In this document: in pieces, positions 47,405 through 55,534 of the stretch
Layout: each line of letters begins with the position of its first letter
How positions within the stretch are numbered: the first letter of the stretch is position 1
Assembly (NCBI RefSeq): GCF_005885815.1
Contig: NZ_CP040602.1
Coordinates: forward strand, 1,565,630 to 1,629,629
Reading direction: 5' to 3'
DNA length: 64,000 nt
Origin: Thiomicrorhabdus sediminis
Lineage (GTDB): Bacteria > Pseudomonadota > Gammaproteobacteria > Thiomicrospirales > Thiomicrospiraceae
Notes under the pieces: model-generated
Told to the model about the DNA's origin: nothing
What the model saw: only the letters and a program-made list of their open reading frames with translations
The model's database searches: none
Made by a program: the position numbers and the translations under genes

Positions 47405-49744
47405 TTAATTATCGTTATTTCCAAATTGCGCCATTAACTGGTTTCGCGTTGCTTCTGCATTAGACATAATGCTTTGCAACATCGCGAACTGCATTCGATA
47501 TTGCATCTCTAAACGCTCGAAACGAGCATCCAGTTTTTTATTCTTATCATCATATCTGTCCGCCTTATCGAGCAATCCATCCATACGCTGTGAGATCAAA
47601 CCGAAATCCGGTTCAAACAGATCATCAATGGTTTCATTGATGCGACTGGCAAAACCTTGCGCAAAAGTAATTGTACCTCGCGCCCCAGTAACACCACCTA
47701 ATACCTCGAAGCTCAAACCACGAACTTCAGCGGGTTGTCCCGCAATCCCGGCATAGTCAGATATATTAATCATACGCCCATCTTCAGGATCGGCATAAGC
47801 TCCTAGATTCAATGCTCCTGTTGCAGTGGTAATAGTACCATCTACACTCTGCCCGACATCAGTTAGATCTGCAGTGAAGCCGGCATTAGCAAACCCGACA
47901 AAATTCGTCATTTGTAGATTTGAGAAACCGCCGTAACGATCCGAATAAACACTGAATGCGCTGCCATCATGTGACACCGAAATGCTTCCACCAGCTGCTG
48001 CAATATCTGTATTTTTATTGACACCGCGCTCAATTGCTAACGCTAGCTCGTCCATAGTGTAGCTACCCGCCGCAATGCTAATATTGGTTAGGGGCGCATC
48101 ATCGACAACCATATCAAAACTGGCTCCAGCCGATAAATCAACTACATTTACTCCAGTATAAGAGGCCGATGAAAATCCTTGATCTGATAAATTAGTGACA
48201 TTATTCATGGTCACCGCACCCGTGGCACTGGTGATTTCAAAACGAGACTGAGCGCTGTTAAAACTCACCGTTACCGATTGGGCGGCGCCGGCAAGATTGG
48301 CATCGGCATTGATCTGATTCTGAATCTCTAACGCAACATCATCGTTGGTTGCATAAGTTCCGGCTGTCAAGGTAATCGGATTTGACGTAACGCCACCAAG
48401 ATCAATATCAAAACTGGCGCCGGCACCAATAACCAAAGAAGCATTCAAATCCGTTACTTGGTCAGCCAACACCCCTGAAACAGATGTTGAAGCCCCGCCG
48501 ACAACCGTAGCACGGTCAGCTAACTGGGTAATATCAATGGTGTAGTTTCCGGTTGAAGTACGTTCAGTACCACCCAACACATTAATCAATGGATCATCGC
48601 TGACACCACCTTTGGACATCAGGCTGGATAAGGCCTGCATATTATTATTGACCACATCCGAAAGTACCGACTCGTCAATATTCATCTTACCCTCTCGATC
48701 CAGAGTAATACCAATCAGTGCAAGTGAGCTGAAATTACTGTCCAATTCAGCAATAGCACCAGACATTGAGCCTTGAATTTGATCTCTTACTGCGCGCAAC
48801 AAACTGCTGCCAGCTAAATCACCATAATACTGGTACTCTTCCGAGGCCAATTCTTCTTCAGTTAAATCCTTGGCATCATAACTGGCCAATTCATCCAAAA
48901 TCTGATCAAGCTGATTATAAACATCAACAAAACTCTTGATGGTTTCGGTCACCGCTTCATTGTCCTGACCAACATTTACTGTCTGCTGAGAACCAGGAGT
49001 CGCAGAATGCAATGTAAACTCAACGCCGTCGATAACATCACTGAATGTATTTGAACTATTGGTAATGGTTAGACCATTTAACACCATCACCGCATCTTGA
49101 GCTGTTGCTGTCGTGGTCATATTTGCCATGGTAAAGTCTGTCGTACCGGAAAGATTTACCGCACCTTCGGCACCGGAAGTTTTCGAGGTAAACATTAATT
49201 GGTAGCTGCCGCCATTATTGATAATAGAGGCGGTCACACCATAATCGCCGCTGTTAATGGTTTTTTGCAAACCTTCCAGGGTGTTATTACTGGCATCAAC
49301 AACGATAGAACCGACCGCTGCGCCACCTACCGAAATATCTAAGGTTCCGCTGGTAATCGTATCCGAAGGCGAAGTATAGGCCACATTGGACACCAAGGTA
49401 TGAGACTGAGCCAACTGAACGGATTCCACCTGATAAGAGCCCACGGCTGCACTATCTGTAGCAGATACACTCAATACAGAATCATTTGATGAACTGGCTA
49501 GACGACTGGCGAATAGATCAGGAGAAGCCAAGTCTGTTACGTAGGTTTGAAACGCCTGAAGATTACCCTGCAAATACTTTAAAGCATCTAATTCAGTCGT
49601 TACCTTTTCAACATTACGCTGCAAAATGGCCTTTGGCCCCGCTACTTGAGCTTCTGCAATGACCTTTGCCATATTGGTAATATCGAATGAACTGTTCGTC
49701 AGACTGGTAACCAGTCTGGAACCGATATCACTAGTGGTACTCAT
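47405..49744 (-). CDS. fliD: FliD, filament cap protein with a large insertion
   Basis: FliD caps the filament and folds incoming flagellin. The 779-residue protein is much longer than E. coli FliD (468). The N-terminal D0/D1 region (IVEKVTTELDALKYLQGNLQAF-type helices) and C-terminal region (FASRINETIDDLF, FERLEMQYRMQFAMLQSIM) are normal. Between about residues 385 and 690 is an insertion with two related units near 430-505 and 530-600, each starting (A)GASFD and containing AGTYATNDDVALEI or AGSYTMDELALAI. They resemble the flagellin/FliD IN motif. AGGAGA precedes the ATG. Confidence 0.93.
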   Translation of the reverse strand: MSTTSDIGSRLVTSLTNSSFDITNMAKVIAEAQVAGPKAILQRNVEKVTTELDALKYLQGNLQAFQTYVTDLASPDLFASRLASSSNDSVLSVSATDSAAVGSYQVESVQLAQSHTLVSNVAYTSPSDTITSGTLDISVGGAAVGSIVVDASNNTLEGLQKTINSGDYGVTASIINNGGSYQLMFTSKTSGAEGAVNLSGTTDFTMANMTTTATAQDAVMVLNGLTITNSSNTFSDVIDGVEFTLHSATPGSQQTVNVGQDNEAVTETIKSFVDVYNQLDQILDELASYDAKDLTEEELASEEYQYYGDLAGSSLLRAVRDQIQGSMSGAIAELDSNFSSLALIGITLDREGKMNIDESVLSDVVNNNMQALSSLMSKGGVSDDPLINVLGGTERTSTGNYTIDITQLADRATVVGGASTSVSGVLADQVTDLNASLVIGAGASFDIDLGGVTSNPITLTAGTYATNDDVALEIQNQINADANLAGAAQSVTVSFNSAQSRFEITSATGAVTMNNVTNLSDQGFSSASYTGVNVVDLSAGASFDMVVDDAPLTNISIAAGSYTMDELALAIERGVNKNTDIAAAGGSISVSHDGSAFSVYSDRYGGFSNLQMTNFVGFANAGFTADLTDVGQSVDGTITTATGALNLGAYADPEDGRMINISDYAGIAGQPAEVRGLSFEVLGGVTGARGTITFAQGFASRINETIDDLFEPDFGLISQRMDGLLDKADRYDDKNKKLDARFERLEMQYRMQFAMLQSIMSNAEATRNQLMAQFGNNDN

Positions 49745-49805
49745 AATCTTTTTCTCCTGATCGAGAGTGCAGCTCTTGATACGAATCTAAATAGTATTCA
49801 ATACT

Positions 49806-49821
49806 AGCTCACACCGTGCCA
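49806..49821 (-). promoter_or_regulatory. Sigma-54 promoter candidate of fliD
   Basis: On the minus strand TGGCACGGTGTGAGCT has a perfect -24 box TGGCACG and GC 10 nt after GG; the -12 box GAGC differs from TTGC in two bases. Predicted transcription starts near 49795, about 50 nt before the ATG. It would drive fliD-fliS-fliT. Confidence 0.6.
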
Positions 49822-49901
49822 AACTTTAATAAAAGTTTTTATTTTTTTATATTTGTCACCTTATAAATCGGCGAAGATAAGTAAAACTTTAGCGTGAAAA
49901 T

Positions 49902-49924
49902 AAAAAAACCGCCCATAAGGGCGG
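49902..49924 (-). terminator. Rho-independent terminator after flaG
   Basis: On the minus strand CCGCCC-ttat-GGGCGG is followed by seven T. It ends the fliC1-flaG-flaG unit and insulates fliD, which has its own promoter. Confidence 0.9.
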
Positions 49925-49959
49925 CTAAAACACACAAGGGAAAACGTTAGACGCCCGTC

Positions 49960-50409
49960 TTACGCCATTTGATCCGTCAATAATCCAACCGGTGGCAGCG
50001 TGTCTCTTGATGATTGGTTTACCATTTCCAGATAATCTGTAATATTTTTGGAAATAGTCAGTAATTCTTGTGAGGGTACTTGTCTAAGCACCTCGTCAGT
50101 TTCGGTATTTTTGATAAAAAACACCATTTTCTCTGTATCTTCATCCTTTTCAAACAATAAATAACTTTGCAATGTCTGCAACTGCTCATTGAGTGAGCTC
50201 ATAACATTATCGACATCAGAATCACTTAATGGTTGTGATGAATCATTAACAGTGGAAGTCGCATCAGGCTGACGCTCTAAAACTGCCTGATTAGCAGAAT
50301 AGACCTGTTCAACTTGACGCGCCTTGTCCTTGGAATCATTGACCGAAGTACTCGATCTTTCAGATGGGTTTGCCGTGTTCACAGGTTGCAATGAATTTAA
50401 CGCATCCAT
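49960..50409 (-). CDS. flaG: FlaG-family protein (copy 1)
   Basis: FlaG-type proteins influence filament length. The 149-residue protein has a disordered N-terminal half, then the FlaG core with MVFFIKNTETDEVLRQVPSQELL and ISKNITDYLEM. It is last in the fliC1-flaG-flaG unit, 35 bp after the other FlaG gene, and terminates at 49902-49924. The two FlaG copies differ clearly in sequence. Confidence 0.88.
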   Translation of the reverse strand: MDALNSLQPVNTANPSERSSTSVNDSKDKARQVEQVYSANQAVLERQPDATSTVNDSSQPLSDSDVDNVMSSLNEQLQTLQSYLLFEKDEDTEKMVFFIKNTETDEVLRQVPSQELLTISKNITDYLEMVNQSSRDTLPPVGLLTDQMA

Positions 50410-50444
50410 AATAACCCCTTATCAAACTTCACTATAGCTTGTTA

Positions 50445-50864
50445 CTATATGATTTCATTTAATAAAGAACCTGTCAAACCTTCTTTACTAGAGACTCCAC
50501 GTTCATTTGCCGAATCCAGATAGTTTTGGATATTTTTAATAATCCGTAACGAATCCTCACTCGGGAACTGCTTTATTACCTCGTCGGTATCTTTATCGAT
50601 CAACTTTAAGACAGAAGAATTGGTATCCTGGTCTAAACTGAACTGAACACCACGCTCCTGCTGAGCAAAACGCTTATTGAGAGCCTCAATAACTTTTTCC
50701 GCTTGCTCTGCCGGAACTTTTTCTACCGCTTTTGCTGGAGAAGAATCCACCGACTTTTGTTGTGGCTGCCTCTCAAGTGCAACCGATGACTTCTGAGCTT
50801 GCGCTGCAGCATCCGTTGACTTGAGTTCGGCAGTAGATATTTTTGTAGAAAAATTCACATCCAT
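50445..50864 (-). CDS. flaG: FlaG-family protein (copy 2)
   Basis: The 139-residue protein has a polar N-terminus, then LNKRFAQQERGVQFSLDQDT and the FlaG signature VLKLIDKDTDEVIKQFPSED, ending with IQNYLDSANERG. GGGAGGAGTAGAT before the ATG is a strong ribosome site. It lies 35 bp after fliC1 and 35 bp before the other flaG. Two consecutive FlaG genes are uncommon. Confidence 0.9.
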   Translation of the reverse strand: MDVNFSTKISTAELKSTDAAAQAQKSSVALERQPQQKSVDSSPAKAVEKVPAEQAEKVIEALNKRFAQQERGVQFSLDQDTNSSVLKLIDKDTDEVIKQFPSEDSLRIIKNIQNYLDSANERGVSSKEGLTGSLLNEII

Positions 50865-50899
50865 ATCTACTCCTCCCTTATCCAGTTATTGAATAAAGC

Positions 50900-51829
50900 T
50901 TATCTCAATAGAGAAAGTACATTCTGAGATGTAGCATTCGCTTGAGAAAGCATACTCATACCGGCTTGCTGTAGAACCTGTGTTCGAGCTAGCTCGGCAC
51001 TTTCTTTCGCAAAGTCTGCATCTTGAATCTGAGAGCGCGCACCAGATAGGTTTTCACTCACGTTCTGAAGGTTGGATACCGTTGACTCCAAACGGTTTTG
51101 CAACGCACCCCAACCGGCACGCTCAGTACTTAGTACAGATAAAGCACCATCAATGTGCTGAACCGCTACCGAAGCACCAGCCGCTGTGGCGATAGTGTTT
51201 GCCGAGAATGCCGCACTGACAACTGAACCTGTGATATTGGTATAACGACCCAATACACCACCAGCACCCGCTGCTGTACCTGCACCCGAAGCACCGATAC
51301 GGAATGATTGTAGAGAAACGGTTACCTTGTTCGCACTACCTGCATAGGCACCAACGTGTAGACCAACTGCTGAAGGTGAACCTGAAACCAGTGCACCAGA
51401 AGTCGATACTTTACCCATAATGTCAGTTCCGTTGAACTGAGTAGTGTGAGCGATACGGTTAATTTCTTCTTCTAACTGAGAGTACTCTTCATCCATCTGA
51501 GCACGGTTAGAAGCACCATAGGTACCGTTCAATGACTGGATAGCCAATTCACGCATACGCTGTAACGCATTCACAACCTCTTCAGAAGCACCATCAAGTG
51601 TCTGCAGAAGAGAAATACCGTCAGAAGCGTTACGAACCGCTTGGTCAGTACCCATAATCTGAGAAGTCATACTTGTTGTGATTGCAAGACCCGCCGCGTC
51701 ATCCGCCGCTGAGTTGATGCGTAGACCACTTGTTAGACGCTCCATACTTGTATTCATCTCACGTCCTGTACCATCAAGAACACGAGTCGCGTTTAGAGCA
51801 GCTGTATTTGTGTTAATTACCATTGCCAT
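50900..51829 (-). CDS. fliC1: Flagellin 1
   Basis: Flagellin filament subunit of 309 residues, with the conserved D0/D1 N-terminus (MAMVINTNTAALNATRVL, LTSGLRINSAADDAAGLAI) and C-terminal SENLSGARSQIQDADFAKES and LARTQVLQQAGMSMLSQAN. The central variable region is short. It differs from flagellin 2 in only about a dozen positions, including the C-terminal SQANATSQNVLSLLR. A sigma-28-like promoter (51950-51976) precedes it. It heads the fliC1-flaG-flaG unit. Confidence 0.97.
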   Translation of the reverse strand: MAMVINTNTAALNATRVLDGTGREMNTSMERLTSGLRINSAADDAAGLAITTSMTSQIMGTDQAVRNASDGISLLQTLDGASEEVVNALQRMRELAIQSLNGTYGASNRAQMDEEYSQLEEEINRIAHTTQFNGTDIMGKVSTSGALVSGSPSAVGLHVGAYAGSANKVTVSLQSFRIGASGAGTAAGAGGVLGRYTNITGSVVSAAFSANTIATAAGASVAVQHIDGALSVLSTERAGWGALQNRLESTVSNLQNVSENLSGARSQIQDADFAKESAELARTQVLQQAGMSMLSQANATSQNVLSLLR

Positions 51830-51949
51830 GATAAATCTCCTTTTGTTTTTAATAGAATGCCAGGCTGATTGCCTTATATCTTGGGTATGGGCATTTTTTG
51901 CCTTCTATAATTCACCCGAGAAACATTGTTAACATTCCCTCAAAACTAT

Positions 51950-51976
51950 GTAACGACCCATTTCTGAAAATCTTTA
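51950..51976 (-). promoter_or_regulatory. Sigma-28-like promoter of flagellin 1
   Basis: On the minus strand TAAAGATT (51969-51976), an 11-bp spacer and GTCGTTAC (51950-51957) resemble TAAAGTTT-N11-GCCGATAA. The leader is about 110 nt long. Confidence 0.6.
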
Positions 51977-52040
51977 AGCTTTTTTTTATTTTTTTTAAAC
52001 TTTTTTCTCAAGTCATAAAAAAATCAATCACTTAGAAACA

Positions 52041-52064
52041 AAAAAAGCCGCTAAAAAGCGGCTA
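52041..52064 (-). terminator. Rho-independent terminator after flagellin 2
   Basis: On the minus strand GCCGCT-ttttt-AGCGGC is followed by seven T. It lies about 90 bp after the flagellin 2 stop and ends that transcript. Confidence 0.9.
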
Positions 52065-52153
52065 AACACAAGGGAATCTGTTTTAAAGTCGCTTTAATCA
52101 GGACTCTAAGTCAATAAATTAGAGTCCTAATAAAACAACCTTGCTATGAAATA

Positions 52154-53083
52154 TTATCTTAATAAAGACATTACATTTTGCGAGGTCTGGTTAGCTTGAG
52201 CCAACATACTCATACCGGCTTGCTGTAGAACCTGTGTTCGAGCTAGCTCGGCACTTTCTTTCGCAAAGTCTGCATCCAGGATCTGAGAGCGCGCACCAGA
52301 TAGGTTTTCACTCACGTTCTGAAGGTTGGATACCGTTGATTCCAAACGGTTTTGCAACGCACCCCAACCCGCACGAGAAGTACTTAGTACAGATAAAGCA
52401 CCATCAATGTGCTGAACCGCTACCGAAGCACCAGCCGCCGTGGCGATAGTGTTTGCCGAGAATGCCGCACTGACAACTGAACCTGTGATATTGGTATAAC
52501 GACCCAATACACCACCAGCACCAGCTGCTGTACCTGCACCCGAAGCACCGATACGGAATGATTGTAGAGAAACGGTTACCTTGTTCGCACTACCTGCATA
52601 GGCACCAACGTGTAGACCAACCGCTGAAGGTGAACCTGAAACCAGCGCACCAGAAGCCGATACTTTACCCATAATGTCAGTTCCATTGAACTGAGTAGTA
52701 TGAGCGATACGGTTAATTTCTTCTTCTAACTGAGAGTACTCTTCATCCATCTGAGCACGGTTAGAATCACCATAGGTACCGTTCAATGACTGGATAGCCA
52801 ATTCACGCATACGCTGTAACGCATTCACAACCTCTTCTGAAGCTCCATCAAGAGTCTGAAGAAGCGAAATACCATCTGTCGCATTTCGAACCGCTTGGTC
52901 AGTACCCATAATCTGAGCAGTCATACTTGTTGTGATTGCAAGACCTGCCGCGTCATCCGCCGCAGAGTTGATGCGTAGACCACTTGTTAGTCGCTCCATA
53001 CTTGTATTCAAGTCGCGTCCTGTACCATCAAGAACACGGGTCGCGTTTAGAGCTGCTACGTTTGTATTAATTACCATTGCCAT
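52154..53083 (-). CDS. fliC2: Flagellin 2
   Basis: The 309-residue flagellin is nearly identical to flagellin 1 in the middle, but its C-terminus MLAQANQTSQNVMSLLR is closer to flagellins 3 and 4 (MLAQANQSTQNVMQLLQ), a mosaic pattern suggesting gene conversion. Only 96 bp separate it from flagellin 3 and I see no GTCGATAA-type box there, so it is either read through from flagellin 3 or uses an unrecognised promoter. AAGGAGATTT precedes the ATG. Confidence 0.96.
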   Translation of the reverse strand: MAMVINTNVAALNATRVLDGTGRDLNTSMERLTSGLRINSAADDAAGLAITTSMTAQIMGTDQAVRNATDGISLLQTLDGASEEVVNALQRMRELAIQSLNGTYGDSNRAQMDEEYSQLEEEINRIAHTTQFNGTDIMGKVSASGALVSGSPSAVGLHVGAYAGSANKVTVSLQSFRIGASGAGTAAGAGGVLGRYTNITGSVVSAAFSANTIATAAGASVAVQHIDGALSVLSTSRAGWGALQNRLESTVSNLQNVSENLSGARSQILDADFAKESAELARTQVLQQAGMSMLAQANQTSQNVMSLLR

Positions 53084-53178
53084 GATAAATCTCCTTTTTT
53101 GCCCTTTGTATGTTTTACGCTTTTTTAAGGAAAGCGCGAAAACCTAAATCTTTTTCATACTTCAGACAGAGCAAATAC

Positions 53179-54165
53179 ATTACTGAAGTAACTGCATGAC
53201 ATTCTGAGTAGACTGGTTAGCCTGAGCTAACATACTCATACCTGCCTGCTGTAGAACCTGTGTTCGAGCCAGTTCCGCACTCTCTTTCGCAAAGTCTGCA
53301 TCTAAGATCGCCGAACGTGCACCGTTCATGTTTTCATTCATATTCTGCAAGTTAGACATGGTCGACTCTAAACGGTTTTGTAGAGCACCCCATGCCGCAC
53401 GCTGGTTACCCACCAGTGACAGAGCACCGTCAATATGCTGGATCGCCACCGATGCACCGGCCTGGGTGGTCAGAGTGTTTGCAGAAAAAGACGCACTCAC
53501 CACAGAACCGGTAATATTGGTATAACGCCCCAAAATCCCCGAGGCACCAGAAGCGGCGATTCGGAAACTGGCGGTAGATACCGTAATCTTATTCGCACTA
53601 CCTGCTTGCCAACCTACATGCACATCTACCGGGGTAGGTGTACCTGAAACCAGCGGACCAGAAACACTGACATTACCCATCAAGTTGATCTGGTTGAACT
53701 TGGTTGTGTGTGCAATACGGTTAATCTCTTCTTCCAGCTGAGAGAACTCAGAATCCATCTGTGCACGGTTAGCATCGCCATAAGTACCGTTCAAAGACTG
53801 TACGGCAAGTTCACGCATACGCTGCAAGGCGTTGACAACCTCTTCCGAAGCGCCGTCCATTGTCTGTACTAAAGAAATCCCGTCACTGACGTTTTTGATC
53901 GCTTGGTCTGTACCACGAATCTGAGATGTCATGCTTGTGGTGATCGCTAGACCCGCTGCATCATCCGCTGCTGAGTTAATGCGTAGACCACTTGTTAAGC
54001 GTTCCATTGAAGTACTAAGTTCACGACTTGTCAGATCCAAGGTACGGACCGCGTTCAATGAACCCATATTTGTATTGATTACCATTGCCATGATAATGCT
54101 CCCTTGTTGTGTTTTGTGTTTGTATTTTTTTATATCTTGAGGCTGTATATTCAGCCTTCAATTAC
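53179..54165. repeat. Direct repeat unit A (flagellin 3 plus leader)
   Basis: About 987 bp covering flagellin 3 and its leader are, by eye, identical to 54413-55400 apart from one extra T in a T-run in the second copy. Immediately outside, the sequences diverge, and the stop-codon side diverges after one base. Confidence 0.9.
53180..54091 (-). CDS. fliC3: Flagellin 3, identical to flagellin 4
   Basis: The 303-residue flagellin has the conserved N-terminus (MAMVINTNMGSLNAVRTL) and C-terminus (DADFAKESAELARTQVLQ). Its protein is identical to that of the gene at 54414-55325, and by eye so is the DNA. It is about 70% like flagellins 1 and 2. A sigma-28-like promoter at 54167-54192 precedes it. 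The 5' leader contains the hairpin AGGCTG-aatata-CAGCCT. Confidence 0.97.
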   Translation of the reverse strand: MAMVINTNMGSLNAVRTLDLTSRELSTSMERLTSGLRINSAADDAAGLAITTSMTSQIRGTDQAIKNVSDGISLVQTMDGASEEVVNALQRMRELAVQSLNGTYGDANRAQMDSEFSQLEEEINRIAHTTKFNQINLMGNVSVSGPLVSGTPTPVDVHVGWQAGSANKITVSTASFRIAASGASGILGRYTNITGSVVSASFSANTLTTQAGASVAIQHIDGALSLVGNQRAAWGALQNRLESTMSNLQNMNENMNGARSAILDADFAKESAELARTQVLQQAGMSMLAQANQSTQNVMQLLQ

Positions 54166-54413
54166 TTTATCGACCAAGATAGATTTTCTTTAGCAAAAAA
54201 CTTTATTCTTTTCTTAAAAAAATCTTTTTTTTCAAAAAGTTATATAAATAATGCGCACACAAGAGATATCGACAATTTCGACTTTTTCAGGGTGCAAAAA
54301 ACCGGACTCAAGCCAATCAGAGTCTTAGCCAAATTAATTACAAATCAAGTGAAAGAATTTAAAGATGTGACGATCATTTTTTAACAGCGACCGTCACATT
54401 TGATAACGAGGAA
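54092..54413 (-). other. Interval of 322 bp between flagellin 4 and flagellin 3
   Basis: It holds the flagellin 3 leader, its sigma-28 promoter and, near 54366-54398, an imperfect dyad TGTGACGATC/GACCGTCACA with a 13-nt loop. That dyad could be a weak terminator of flagellin 4, but no T-run follows it. No gene is seen. Confidence 0.7.
54167..54192 (-). promoter_or_regulatory. Sigma-28-like promoter of flagellin 3
   Basis: On the minus strand TAAAGAAA (54185-54192), a 10-bp spacer and GTCGATAA (54167-54174), seven of eight bases matching the FliA -10 consensus GCCGATAA. Confidence 0.75.
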
Positions 54414-55400
54414 TTACTGAAGTAACTGCATGACATTCTGAGTAGACTGGTTAGCCTGAGCTAACATACTCATACCTGCCTGCTGTAGAACCTGTGTTCG
54501 AGCCAGTTCCGCACTCTCTTTCGCAAAGTCTGCATCTAAGATCGCCGAACGTGCACCGTTCATGTTTTCATTCATATTCTGCAAGTTAGACATGGTCGAC
54601 TCTAAACGGTTTTGTAGAGCACCCCATGCCGCACGCTGGTTACCCACCAGTGACAGAGCACCGTCAATATGCTGGATCGCCACCGATGCACCGGCCTGGG
54701 TGGTCAGAGTGTTTGCAGAAAAAGACGCACTCACCACAGAACCGGTAATATTGGTATAACGCCCCAAAATCCCCGAGGCACCAGAAGCGGCGATTCGGAA
54801 ACTGGCGGTAGATACCGTAATCTTATTCGCACTACCTGCTTGCCAACCTACATGCACATCTACCGGGGTAGGTGTACCTGAAACCAGCGGACCAGAAACA
54901 CTGACATTACCCATCAAGTTGATCTGGTTGAACTTGGTTGTGTGTGCAATACGGTTAATCTCTTCTTCCAGCTGAGAGAACTCAGAATCCATCTGTGCAC
55001 GGTTAGCATCGCCATAAGTACCGTTCAAAGACTGTACGGCAAGTTCACGCATACGCTGCAAGGCGTTGACAACCTCTTCCGAAGCGCCGTCCATTGTCTG
55101 TACTAAAGAAATCCCGTCACTGACGTTTTTGATCGCTTGGTCTGTACCACGAATCTGAGATGTCATGCTTGTGGTGATCGCTAGACCCGCTGCATCATCC
55201 GCTGCTGAGTTAATGCGTAGACCACTTGTTAAGCGTTCCATTGAAGTACTAAGTTCACGACTTGTCAGATCCAAGGTACGGACCGCGTTCAATGAACCCA
55301 TATTTGTATTGATTACCATTGCCATGATAATGCTCCCTTGTTGTGTTTTGTGTTTGTATTTTTTTTATATCTTGAGGCTGTATATTCAGCCTTCAATTAC
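54413..55400. repeat. Direct repeat unit B (flagellin 4 plus leader)
   Basis: Second copy of unit A (53179-54165), in the same orientation, offset by about 1234 bp. Only one base is inserted in a T-run at about 55359-55366. Confidence 0.9.
54414..55325 (-). CDS. fliC4: Flagellin 4, identical to flagellin 3
   Basis: Same 303-residue protein as flagellin 3. Its sigma-28-like promoter is at 55402-55427. A strong terminator (55459-55485) separates it from maf. It is the first gene of the flagellin series in transcription order. Confidence 0.97.
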   Translation of the reverse strand: MAMVINTNMGSLNAVRTLDLTSRELSTSMERLTSGLRINSAADDAAGLAITTSMTSQIRGTDQAIKNVSDGISLVQTMDGASEEVVNALQRMRELAVQSLNGTYGDANRAQMDSEFSQLEEEINRIAHTTKFNQINLMGNVSVSGPLVSGTPTPVDVHVGWQAGSANKITVSTASFRIAASGASGILGRYTNITGSVVSASFSANTLTTQAGASVAIQHIDGALSLVGNQRAAWGALQNRLESTMSNLQNMNENMNGARSAILDADFAKESAELARTQVLQQAGMSMLAQANQSTQNVMQLLQ

Positions 55401-55401
55401 C

Positions 55402-55427
55402 TTATCGACAGAAATAGCTTTTCTTTA
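55402..55427 (-). promoter_or_regulatory. Sigma-28-like promoter of flagellin 4
   Basis: On the minus strand TAAAGAAA (55420-55427), a 10-bp spacer and GTCGATAA (55402-55409). The boxes equal those of flagellin 3 while the spacer differs, which supports selection on the boxes. Confidence 0.78.
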
Positions 55428-55458
55428 ACACTGAATACGTAATTTTTTATTCCAAATA

Positions 55459-55485
55459 CAAAAAACCCGCTATTTAAGCGGGTTT
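55459..55485 (-). terminator. Rho-independent terminator after maf
   Basis: On the minus strand AAACCCGCT-taaat-AGCGGGTTT is followed by TTTGTATTT. It ends the glycosylation operon before the flagellins. Confidence 0.9.
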
Positions 55486-55534
55486 CAGTTTATAAATCAC
55501 AACACAAGATTTTAGCTTTGAAGTTCATTTAAGG

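Larger units (their letters stand above)
51830..52153 (-). other. Interval of 324 bp between flagellin 2 and flagellin 1
   Basis: It contains, in transcription order, the flagellin 2 terminator (52041-52064), a sigma-28-like promoter (51950-51976), a leader hairpin with AGGC-aatca-GCCT, and the flagellin 1 ribosome site (AAGGAGATTT). It holds no gene. Confidence 0.85.

Noticed and set aside
54366-54398. Terminator of flagellin 4
   Set aside because: The stem is imperfect with a 13-nt loop and no T-run follows it on the minus strand.
50900-55325. Repeats in the flagellin block as a possible mobile element or CRISPR array
   Set aside because: The repeats are complete flagellin genes with promoters; no transposase, terminal inverted repeats or short spacer pattern is present.
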